DNA from: Actinomycetota bacterium
Lineage (GTDB): Bacteria; Actinomycetota; Thermoleophilia; Gaiellales; Gaiellaceae
Length of the DNA: 64,000 bases
Direction: 5' to 3'
NCBI GenBank assembly: GCA_004366385.1
Contig: SIRU01000033.1
Location: 1-64,000, forward strand
Below the pieces are notes generated by a model. That model saw only the letters and a list, made by a program, of their open reading frames with translations, was not told the DNA's origin and ran no database searches. How positions within the stretch are numbered: position 1 is the stretch's first letter; every line of letters begins with the position of its first letter. Of the stretch, positions 32,348 to 42,459 are shown piece after piece. Made by a program: the position numbers and the translations under genes.

Positions 32348-33700
32348 TTAGTCCACCTTCGGCGTCGTCCAGTCCTGCGCGAGCTTGTCGAGGATCAGCG
32401 CGCGCGCCCCCGCGATCGGAATCCGCTCCTGGGCGAGGGAGTCGCGGTCGCGGATCGTGACCGTGTCGTCCTCGAGCGTCTGCTCGTCGACGGTGAGCGC
32501 CCACGGGGTGCCGATCTCGTCTTGGCGCCGGTAGCGGCGGCCGATCTGGCCGGAGTCGTCGTACTCGGCGACGACGGCGCGGCGGAGGTCCTCGTACAGG
32601 GCGCGCGCCTTCGTGGTCATGTCCTCGTTCCGCGGGATGAGCGGGAGCACGGCGACCTTCACCGGCGCGAGGCCGGGGTGGAGGCGGAGGACGGTGCGCT
32701 GGCGGCCGGCGACCTCCTCCTCGTCGTACGCGTCGACCATGAACGCGAGCATCGAGCGGTTGACGCCGGCCGCGGGCTCGACGACGTGCGGCGTGTACCG
32801 CTCCTCGCCGTCCACCCACTCGAGCTTCGTGCCGGAGCCCGCGGTGTGCGCGGAGAGGTCGTAGTCGCCTCTATGCGCGATGCCCTCGAGCTCGGACCAG
32901 CCGATCGGGTACAGGTACTCGATGTCGCTCGTCTGCGACGAGTAGTGGGAGAGCTCGTCGGCCTCGTGCGGGCGCACGCGCAGGTGGCTCTCGCGGATGC
33001 CGAAGCGCGTGTACCAGCGGAAGCGCTCGTCGACCCAGTAGCGGAACCACTCCTCGGCCTCGGCCGGAGGCACGAAGAACTCCATCTCCATCTGCTCGAA
33101 CTCGAGCGTGCGGAAGATGAAGTTCCCGGGCGTGATCTCGTTCCGGAACGCCTTGCCGACCTGCGCGATGCCGAACGGCGGCTTCCGGCGCGCGATCTGC
33201 GCGACGTTCTTGAAGTTCACGAAGATGCCCTGCGCCGTCTCGGGGCGGAGGTAGGCGTCGACGCCGGTCTCCTCCATCGCGCCGATCCGGGTCTTGAACA
33301 TGAGGTTGAAGTGGCGCGGCTCGGTGAGGTCGCAGTCCTCGGTCTCGCCCGGGCGCTTGCTCGGCTTGCGGCCGCACTGCGCCTCGTCGAGGTGGTCGGC
33401 CCGGAACCGCAGCTTGCAGGTGCGGCAGTCGACGAGCGGGTCGTGGAAGCCCTCGACGTGACCCGACACCTCCCACACGCGCGGGTGCAGGATGATCGAG
33501 GAGTCGAGCGCGACGATGTCGTCCCGCTCGCGCACCATCGCCTCCAGCCAGCGCGCCTTCACGTTGTCCTTCAGCAGGACGCCGTAGTGGCCGTAGTCGT
33601 AGGCGGAGCCGAGGCCGCCGTAGATCTCCGAGGACGGGAAGACGAACCCGCGGCGGCGGGCCAGCGAGACGATCTTGTCCATGGTCACGACGTCGGGCAC
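32348..33700 (-). CDS. glyS: Glycyl-tRNA synthetase
   Basis: RRGFVFPSSEIYGGLGSAYDYGHYGVLLKDNVK; RPETAQGIFVNFKNV; GIAQVGKAFRNEITPGNFIFRTLEFEQME. Confidence 0.97.
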   Translation of the reverse strand: MPDVVTMDKIVSLARRRGFVFPSSEIYGGLGSAYDYGHYGVLLKDNVKARWLEAMVRERDDIVALDSSIILHPRVWEVSGHVEGFHDPLVDCRTCKLRFRADHLDEAQCGRKPSKRPGETEDCDLTEPRHFNLMFKTRIGAMEETGVDAYLRPETAQGIFVNFKNVAQIARRKPPFGIAQVGKAFRNEITPGNFIFRTLEFEQMEMEFFVPPAEAEEWFRYWVDERFRWYTRFGIRESHLRVRPHEADELSHYSSQTSDIEYLYPIGWSELEGIAHRGDYDLSAHTAGSGTKLEWVDGEERYTPHVVEPAAGVNRSMLAFMVDAYDEEEVAGRQRTVLRLHPGLAPVKVAVLPLIPRNEDMTTKARALYEDLRRAVVAEYDDSGQIGRRYRRQDEIGTPWALTVDEQTLEDDTVTIRDRDSLAQERIPIAGARALILDKLAQDWTTPKVD

Positions 33701-33764
33701 GAGGTCGAAACCTACCGGCGGCGCTGGCGGCGGGCCGGAGCCCGGCGCTCCCGGCGGAAGTGGT

Positions 33765-33781
33765 CCAGGGTCAGACCCTGG
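33765..33781. repeat. Dispersed palindrome family 2 member CCAGGGTC-A-GACCCTGG
   Basis: Perfect 8-bp arms with GTCAGAC core as at 54098. Confidence 0.6.
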
Positions 33782-33794
33782 TCAGGTCCGCAAC

Positions 33795-33832
33795 GGACAC
33801 GTCGGCTGCGACAAGAGTGCGACAACGTGTCC
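33795..33832. promoter_or_regulatory. Composite operator-like site: GGACACGT..ACGTGTCC flanking direct repeats TGCGACAA x2
   Basis: 8-bp inverted repeat plus 11-bp-period direct repeat upstream of the PPDK regulator gene. Confidence 0.5.
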
Positions 33833-33860
33833 ACAGCCGGAGCGGGGTAGCCTCCTCCCG

Positions 33861-34706
33861 ATGGCCGAGCCGCCGCAGGGGCAGGACGACCGCGAGCCCG
33901 TCGAGCTGCACATCGTCTCCGACTCGACCGGGGAGACCGCCGCGCGCCTCGTCCTCGCGCTCGAGGCGCAGTTCCCCGACCAGCCGTTCGTCGAGTTCCG
34001 GCATCCGCGCGTCGAGAACGTCGAGGACCTGCACATCGCCGTCCAGCAGGCGCGCGGGCGGCCCGCGGTGATGGTGTACACGCTCGTCGAGCCCGGGCTC
34101 CGCGACGCGATGCGCCAGCTCTGCCGCCGCGCGCGCGTCCACTACTGCGACCTCCTCGGCCACCCGATCGACTCGATCTCGCGCGTGGCCGGCGTCGCTG
34201 CGCGCATGGAGCCCGGAGCCCGCGCGCCACTCGACTCGCAGTACTTCAAGCGCATCGAGGCGATCGAGTTCGCGGTGAAGTACGACGACGGGGTGGGGAA
34301 GGGGCTCGACGAGGCGGACGTCGTCCTCGTCGGCGTCTCCCGCACGTCGAAGACGCCGCTCTCGATCTACCTCGGCTACCTCGGCCACAAGGCCGCGAAC
34401 GTCCCCGTCGTCCGCGGGATCGAGCTCCCGCCGGAGCTGTTCGAGATCGACCGCGCGAAGGTCGTCGGCCTGACGATCGACGCGGAGCGGCTCCTCGACA
34501 TCCGCACCGCGCGTGTCCGCTCGATGGGCGCGCCGCGGAAGCGCTACGCCGAGCTCGAGGTCATCTACTCCGAGCTCGAGGAGGCGGCCGCGCTGCATCG
34601 CCGCCTCGGCTGCCCCGTCATCGACGTCTCCGAGCTGTCGGTCGAGGAGACCGCGATGCGGATCATCCGCCTCGTCGAGAAGCGCAAGCGCGCAGCCGCA
34701 ACGTGA
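33861..34706 (+). CDS. Pyruvate, phosphate dikinase / PEP synthase regulatory protein (DUF299 kinase-pyrophosphorylase)
   Basis: VELHIVSDSTGETAARLVLALEAQFP; DVVLVGVSRTSKTPLSIYLGYLGHKAANVPVV. Confidence 0.95.
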   Translation: MAEPPQGQDDREPVELHIVSDSTGETAARLVLALEAQFPDQPFVEFRHPRVENVEDLHIAVQQARGRPAVMVYTLVEPGLRDAMRQLCRRARVHYCDLLGHPIDSISRVAGVAARMEPGARAPLDSQYFKRIEAIEFAVKYDDGVGKGLDEADVVLVGVSRTSKTPLSIYLGYLGHKAANVPVVRGIELPPELFEIDRAKVVGLTIDAERLLDIRTARVRSMGAPRKRYAELEVIYSELEEAAALHRRLGCPVIDVSELSVEETAMRIIRLVEKRKRAAAT

Positions 34707-34951
34707 CCGACGAGCCGAGGCCGTACGGTGCCCCCGGGGAGCGCCCCCTGAAGCGTCCGTGGCACCGTCCGCCCGGGAGCACGGGCGACCTGCGGGAGAA
34801 GGGCTGGGTGCCACTGCCGCGGCTCGCGTTCTGGTGGTTCCTGCTCGTCCTCGGCGATCTCGTCTTCTACGTGCTGCTGACGCCGATCTGGCTCGGCCTC
34901 CGCGCCGCCGCGTGGGCCGCCGAGCTGAGGGCGCGCGTCCGGCGCACGTGA
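34703..34951 (+). CDS. Small membrane protein
   Basis: GTGA overlap with upstream gene; TM LAFWWFLLVLGDLVFYVLLTPIWLGL. Confidence 0.65.
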   Translation: MTDEPRPYGAPGERPLKRPWHRPPGSTGDLREKGWVPLPRLAFWWFLLVLGDLVFYVLLTPIWLGLRAAAWAAELRARVRRT

Positions 34952-34955
34952 CCCC

Positions 34956-35636
34956 TCAGACCAGGAGCCGCGGCTCGACCGGCGTCTCCGCGCCCGCCTC
35001 GACGCGGTAGCCGCGCGCGCCCTCCCTCGCCGACACGACTTCCCGGAGCTCGCTCCCCACGAAGTGGAAGGCGGCGTCGTCGTCGGCCGCGTACCCCGCC
35101 GGGAAGCCGTTCGCCACCAGCTCGCGGTACACGGGCCGCCGCAGCTCCTCGCCGTCGTAGTGCGGGCAGAAGCTCCCGGGCAGGATCCCGAGGCCGTCGT
35201 GGAGCGGGCCGAGGCCGGCGCCGAACGAGTCGGTGACGCACGCCTCGAACCAGCAGTTCGCGCCCGCGCTGACGCCGCCGACCACGGCCCCGCGCTCCCA
35301 CGCCTCGACGAGCGCACGGTCGAGGCCGTGCAGGCGCCAGATCGCCAGCGCGTTCGCCGTGTTCCCGCCGGAGACGTAGATCACGTCCTTGTCCCGTAGC
35401 TGCTCCGCCGGCCGCTCCGGCATCCCGAAGAGCCTGAGGCAGCTCGGCTCGCAGTCCCGCCGCGTGAACGCCTCGTAGAACGCGAGGATCCCGCGCTCGG
35501 AGTCCCCGGCCGGCGTGGGGAGGAAGCAGACGCGGGGCCGCGGCGCGGGCGACAGCGAGAGCAGGAAGTCGTCGAGCGGAGACTCGGGGTCCGCGACGAA
35601 GCCGCCGCCGCCCATCGCTACGACCTGGCCGGGCAT
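34956..35636 (-). CDS. Peptidase E family S51 peptidase
   Basis: VVAMGGGGF; VIYVSGGNTANALAIWR; GAVVGGVSAGANCWFE. Confidence 0.92.
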   Translation of the reverse strand: MPGQVVAMGGGGFVADPESPLDDFLLSLSPAPRPRVCFLPTPAGDSERGILAFYEAFTRRDCEPSCLRLFGMPERPAEQLRDKDVIYVSGGNTANALAIWRLHGLDRALVEAWERGAVVGGVSAGANCWFEACVTDSFGAGLGPLHDGLGILPGSFCPHYDGEELRRPVYRELVANGFPAGYAADDDAAFHFVGSELREVVSAREGARGYRVEAGAETPVEPRLLV

Positions 35637-35642
35637 CGGTCG

Positions 35643-35652
35643 AGTGTAGATT
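35643..35652. promoter_or_regulatory. Back-to-back -10 elements sharing TA (AGTGTAGATT): pepE-like - / ppdK +
   Basis: - TACACT 6 nt from ATG 35636; + TAGATT 9 nt from ATG 35662. Confidence 0.55.
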
Positions 35653-35661
35653 CCTCCGCTG

Positions 35662-38265
<2,604 letters not shown>

Positions 38266-38296
38266 CCCCGGCCGACGGGCGGGAGGTGGTCGCGCC

Positions 38297-39121
38297 TCAG
38301 ACCGATGCGAGGGCGACGCCCACCGCAGCCACGCCGATCCCCGCAACCGCGAGCGTCGCGAGCGCGGGCGTCCGTCTCAGCGTGAGGAACACGAGGGCCG
38401 AGAGCCCGCCGCCGATGAGCCCGCCGACGTGCCCGCCCTTCGAGATCCCGGGGATGAGGAACGTGATCGCGAGGTTGAAGACGACGAGCGTCAGCGCCGA
38501 GCCGCCGAACACGTAGATCTTCCTCCACTCGAGGAGGAGCGCAGCTCCCATCACGCCCCAGATCGCGCCGGACGCGCCGACGGTGAGGGCGTTCGGCGAC
38601 CAGGCGAGCGCGCCCGCCGCTCCTGCGAGGCCCGAGACGAAGTAGAGCAGCGCGAAGCGCCCGTGCCCGAAGAACTGCTCGAGCGGCGGGCCGATGATCC
38701 AGAGGACGAGCATGTTCATGCCCAGGTGCAGCGGCCCGTAGTGCAGGAACGCGGACGTGACGAGCCGCCACCACTCGCCCTCCGCGACGAGCGGCCCGAA
38801 CAGCACGCCGTTCTCGTAGATCGGGTTCCCCGTGCCGTTGAGCTCGCCGCCGAGGAGGAGCTGGGCGAGGAAGATCCCGACGTTGACCGTGATCAGCGCC
38901 TGCGTCACGACCGGCCCGCTCGTGGACAGAGCCGACGGAGCTCGACGCGGCTGTCGCCGCGGCGCCGCCGGCGCCCGCCCGCCGGTGCTCGCGTGGTCGG
39001 GGCAGCGGATGCCGACCGGCCCGAACGTCATGCAGTCCGGGCAGATGCCGCGCCCGCACTCCGTGCACGTCACGCGCGTCTCCCGGTCCGGATGGCGGTA
39101 GCAGTGGAGCGGCTCGTCCAC
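38297..39121 (-). CDS. Rhomboid family intramembrane serine protease with N-terminal B-box-type zinc finger
   Basis: CYRHPDRETRVTCTECGRGICPDCM; GASGAIWGVMGA; GGHVGGLIGG. Confidence 0.93.
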   Translation of the reverse strand: MDEPLHCYRHPDRETRVTCTECGRGICPDCMTFGPVGIRCPDHASTGGRAPAAPRRQPRRAPSALSTSGPVVTQALITVNVGIFLAQLLLGGELNGTGNPIYENGVLFGPLVAEGEWWRLVTSAFLHYGPLHLGMNMLVLWIIGPPLEQFFGHGRFALLYFVSGLAGAAGALAWSPNALTVGASGAIWGVMGAALLLEWRKIYVFGGSALTLVVFNLAITFLIPGISKGGHVGGLIGGGLSALVFLTLRRTPALATLAVAGIGVAAVGVALASV

Positions 39122-39128
39122 GGCGGGT

Positions 39129-39135
39129 TAGCGTA
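39129..39135. promoter_or_regulatory. Putative bidirectional -10 element TAGCGTA (comB-like + / rhomboid -)
   Basis: + TAGCGT 6 nt from GTG 39141; - TACGCT 8 nt from GTG 39121. Confidence 0.65.
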
Positions 39136-39140
39136 CAGCC

Positions 39141-39836
39141 GTGCGCGTCGACGTCGCCTTCACACCCGAGGAGGCCGGCGCGGCGCCGACGGGGGTCGTC
39201 ATCGACGTCATCCGCGCGACCTCGACCATCTGCCAGGCGCTCTCCTCCGGCTACGAGCGCGTCCTCTGCGCGGCCGAGGTCGCCGAGGCGCGCGCGCTGC
39301 GCGAGGCCCTCGGCGGCGTGCTCGGCGGCGAGCGCAACAACGTCCCCATCGACGGCTTCGACCTCGGGAACTCGCCGCGCGAGTACGTCGAGGCGCGCGA
39401 GGGGCCGCTCGTGCTGACGACGACGAACGGGACGCGCGCGATCGTGACCACCGCGGCGCGCTGCGAGCGCGTCCTCGCCGCGTCGCTCCTCAACCTCGGA
39501 GCCGTCGTGGAGGCCGTTCGCACGCACGGCGAGGACGCGATCGTGGTCTGCGCAGGCGTTCAGGGGAGGCTCGCGCTCGACGACGCGTACGTCGCCGGGC
39601 GGATCGTCGACGCGCTCGGCTGGGAGCGGACGGACGCGTCCGAGGCCGCGGCCCGGCTCGCGTCCACGTGGAGCGGGGCCGAGGAGGCGTTTCGCGCCTC
39701 GCGCAGCGGCCGCAACCTGATGGAGAACGCGCCCGAGCTCGAGGACGACCTCGCGTTCTGTGCGCGCGAGAGCGCGCTCGACGTCGTCCCGCGGCTCGTG
39801 GGGATGCGCGACGGAGCGGCCGAGATCGCGCCGTGA
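39141..39836 (+). CDS. 2-phosphosulfolactate phosphatase (ComB) family protein
   Basis: GVVIDVIRATSTICQALSSGYERV; GERNNVPIDGFDLGNSPREY; LTTTNGTRAI. Confidence 0.93.
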   Translation: MRVDVAFTPEEAGAAPTGVVIDVIRATSTICQALSSGYERVLCAAEVAEARALREALGGVLGGERNNVPIDGFDLGNSPREYVEAREGPLVLTTTNGTRAIVTTAARCERVLAASLLNLGAVVEAVRTHGEDAIVVCAGVQGRLALDDAYVAGRIVDALGWERTDASEAAARLASTWSGAEEAFRASRSGRNLMENAPELEDDLAFCARESALDVVPRLVGMRDGAAEIAP

Positions 39837-40588
39837 TCGTCAACCGCGACCCGAAGGCGCGCGGGCCGTTCACGGCCTTCGCCGAGGTCGCGGGCGCGTA
39901 CGAGCGGGGACGGCCGACCTACCCGGAGGAGGCCGTCCGCTGGCTCCTCGGGGACGAGCCGCGCGACGTCGTCGATCTCGGGGCCGGGACGGGGAAGCTC
40001 ACGCGCGTCCTCGTGGCGCTCGGCCACCGGGTGACCGCAGTCGAGCCGCTCGCCGCGATGCGTGCGCAGCTCGAGGAGGCCGTCCCGGGCGTGATCACGG
40101 TGAGCGGGAACGCGGAGTCGCTGCCGCTCGAGGACGCGTCCGTCGACGTCGTCGCGTGCGCGCAGGCGTTCCACTGGTTCGACCACGCCGTCGCGCTGCC
40201 CGAGATCGCGCGCGTGCTCCGCCCGGGCGGCGTGCTCGCGCTCGTGTGGAACTCGCGCGACGACCGCGAGACGTGGGTCGCGCAGCTCTCCGAGATCATC
40301 GGCAACGAGTCGGTGGGGGAGGCGGACGTCCGCGGGCCGATCGACGAGAGCGGGCTCTTCGAGCCCGTCGAGAGGGCCGAGTTCCGGTTCGAGCAGGCGC
40401 TCAGCCGGGAGACGCTCCTCGACCTGGTGGTCTCGCGGAGCTACTGCGCGAAGCTGCCGGAGGCCGACCGCGAGCCGATCCTCGCCGAGGTCGCGCGGCT
40501 CTACGACGACACGGCGGGCGAGGGCGGGGTGCGCCTCGCGTACGTGACCGAGTGCTTCCGGGCCGCGACGAGGAAGGAGACGCGATGA
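39833..40588 (+). CDS. Class I SAM-dependent methyltransferase
   Basis: VVDLGAGTGKLTRVLVALGHRVTAVEP; AQAFHWFDHAVALPEIARVLRPGG. Confidence 0.93.
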   Translation: MIVNRDPKARGPFTAFAEVAGAYERGRPTYPEEAVRWLLGDEPRDVVDLGAGTGKLTRVLVALGHRVTAVEPLAAMRAQLEEAVPGVITVSGNAESLPLEDASVDVVACAQAFHWFDHAVALPEIARVLRPGGVLALVWNSRDDRETWVAQLSEIIGNESVGEADVRGPIDESGLFEPVERAEFRFEQALSRETLLDLVVSRSYCAKLPEADREPILAEVARLYDDTAGEGGVRLAYVTECFRAATRKETR

Positions 40589-40944
40589 TCGAACTGCTGC
40601 CGGGACGATTGCTCCGGCTGGAGGGGCTCGCGGCGGCCGCGGGCGCTCTCGCCCTGTACTTCGACGCGGGCTACGGCTGGCTCGCGCTCGTGCTGCTCGC
40701 CCTCGTGCCGGACCTCTCGGCGCTCGGGTACCTCGCGGGGCCGCGGGTGGGCGCGCTCACGTACGACCTCGCGCACACGTACGCCTGGCCGGTCGCGCTC
40801 GGGGCCGGAGGCGTGCTCGCGGAGTCGGGCACCGCGGTGCAGCTCGCGCTGATCTGGGCGACGCACATCGGTGTCGACCGGCTCGTCGGATACGGGCTGA
40901 AGTACCCGACCGGGTTCAAGGACACGCACCTCCAGCGGGTCTGA
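40585..40944 (+). CDS. DUF4260 family membrane protein
   Basis: Small multi-TM protein ending HIGVDRLVGYGLKYPTGFKDTHLQRV; SD AAGGAGA. Confidence 0.85.
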   Translation: MIELLPGRLLRLEGLAAAAGALALYFDAGYGWLALVLLALVPDLSALGYLAGPRVGALTYDLAHTYAWPVALGAGGVLAESGTAVQLALIWATHIGVDRLVGYGLKYPTGFKDTHLQRV

Positions 40945-40946
40945 TC

Positions 40947-41252
40947 GTGGCCGCGACGCTGCCACCCGAGCTGATGGCGCCCGAGGAGCGGGAGACCCGC
41001 GCCGCGGAGCTCCAGCACGAGCTCGGCCGGGAGTGGATCCGGTTCGTGCTCACCGACGCAGGCCTGATCACGGTTCCGTTCCTCGTGCTCGTCGTCGTGT
41101 CGCTCGCGACCGGCTCGCTCTCGCAGACGGCGCTGATCGTCGTGGTCGGCGTGGCCTTCGCGCTGTGGGCGGCGCTGTCCGCATACTGGATCCTGGTGCG
41201 GATCCGTCCACGACGCGAGGAGCTCGATCGGCTTCGCGGAGGCGCCACGTGA
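40947..41252 (+). CDS. Small two-TM membrane protein
   Basis: LPPELMAPEERETRAAELQHELGREWIRFVLTDAGLITVPFLVLVVVSL. Confidence 0.75.
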   Translation: MAATLPPELMAPEERETRAAELQHELGREWIRFVLTDAGLITVPFLVLVVVSLATGSLSQTALIVVVGVAFALWAALSAYWILVRIRPRREELDRLRGGAT

Positions 41253-41644
41253 CAGCCGGGTACACGAAGAAGAACCTGAAGGACGTCGAGGACGCGGCGC
41301 CGAGGTTCGGGATGTCGCCGCCGCTCGAGGCGCGCTTCGCGCGCGGAGACCTCGAGCTGGAGAAGTCGGGGATCAGCTACCAGCGCCTCGATCCCGAGTC
41401 GCGCGTCCCGTTCGGGCACAAGCACGCGGAGCAGGAGGAGCTGTACGTGGTCGTCGGCGGCAGCGGGCGGATGAAGCTCGGCGACGACGTCGTCGAGCTG
41501 CGCCGGTGGGACGCCGTGCGCGTCGCCCCCGACGTGATGCGCGTCCTCGAGAGCGGGCCGGTGGGCCTCGAGGTCCTCGTCTTCGGCGCACCGAGCGTGG
41601 AGGGCGGCGACGTCGAGATGGTGCCCGGCTGGTGGGCCGGCTAG
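41249..41644 (+). CDS. Cupin domain protein
   Basis: VPFGHKHAEQEELYVVVGGSGRMKLGDDVVEL; GTGA overlap. Confidence 0.88.
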   Translation: MTAGYTKKNLKDVEDAAPRFGMSPPLEARFARGDLELEKSGISYQRLDPESRVPFGHKHAEQEELYVVVGGSGRMKLGDDVVELRRWDAVRVAPDVMRVLESGPVGLEVLVFGAPSVEGGDVEMVPGWWAG

Positions 41645-41660
41645 GCGCGCCGCGCTCGAG

Positions 41661-42392
41661 CTAGCGGACGATCTCGACCGGCGTCCCGATCGGGACGCGC
41701 GTGCGCAGCCAGCGGATGTCGCGGTCGTGCAGGCGGACGCAGCCATGTGAGACTGCCCGTCCGAGCAGGTGCGGCCACGGCGTCCCGTGCACGCCGACGA
41801 TCCCGCCGCCCGGCCAGTCCGTCAGCTTCGAGTAGGCGCTCGTCTCGAACGCGTACGCGCCGAGGATCTTCCACTCCGGGTCACGCCGCGGATCGAACTT
41901 CCACGTGACCTGGAAGAGCCCGAGCGGGGTCTCCGCGCCCGGCTTGCCCACGGCCACGCGGCCGCTGCGCAGGAGCCGGTCGCCATTCCAGAGCTCGAAC
42001 CGCCGCGCGCCGCGGTAGACGACGAGCCGCTTCGTCACCGGTCTCAGCTCGACGGTCGCGGCGCGGATCCAGCCGGTGCGCCCGTTCGGCCTGCCCGGGA
42101 CCGCGATCCGATACCAGGTCACGCCCGTGCTCGAATCCCGCACCTCCCGCAGCGCGAGCACGTACGTCGGCCGGAACCGGTCGCGGAACTCGTGGAGCAC
42201 CGCGACGCGGCGCGCCGTCGGCCGCGGCTCCGCGAAGACGACGACGCTCGGCTGCGTCAACGCCCCGACTCCCACGACCCGGACCTGGGAGGTGCGCGAG
42301 GCCTCGGCGCCGGCGCTCTGCACGAGCGCCGGGAAGGCGACCGCCCCGGTCAGCGCGAGGGTCGCGATCACTGCTGTCGATCTCCAGGTCAT
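41661..42392 (-). CDS. L,D-transpeptidase (YkuD) with SH3-like domain, secreted
   Basis: GIVGVHGTPWPHLLGRAVSHGCVRLHDRDIRWL; signal peptide. Confidence 0.95.
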   Translation of the reverse strand: MTWRSTAVIATLALTGAVAFPALVQSAGAEASRTSQVRVVGVGALTQPSVVVFAEPRPTARRVAVLHEFRDRFRPTYVLALREVRDSSTGVTWYRIAVPGRPNGRTGWIRAATVELRPVTKRLVVYRGARRFELWNGDRLLRSGRVAVGKPGAETPLGLFQVTWKFDPRRDPEWKILGAYAFETSAYSKLTDWPGGGIVGVHGTPWPHLLGRAVSHGCVRLHDRDIRWLRTRVPIGTPVEIVR

Positions 42393-42405
42393 CGCTCTGC
42401 GAATG

Positions 42406-42435
42406 GCCGGGGGCGGCCCGCGAGCCGCCCCCGGC
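42406..42435. terminator. 12-bp stem hairpin following the DUF11 gene
   Basis: GCCGGGGGCGGC-CCGCGA-GCCGCCCCCGGC. Confidence 0.65.
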
Positions 42436-42459
42436 GTCTTCTGGTCTACCGTCGCCTAC

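Noticed and set aside
31601-33850. 749-aa + ORF opposite glyS
   Set aside because: Shadow ORF; glyS motifs are complete on the other strand.
39141-39836. Coenzyme M biosynthesis implied by ComB homolog
   Set aside because: ComB-like phosphatases are widespread in bacteria without coenzyme M; no other com genes here.
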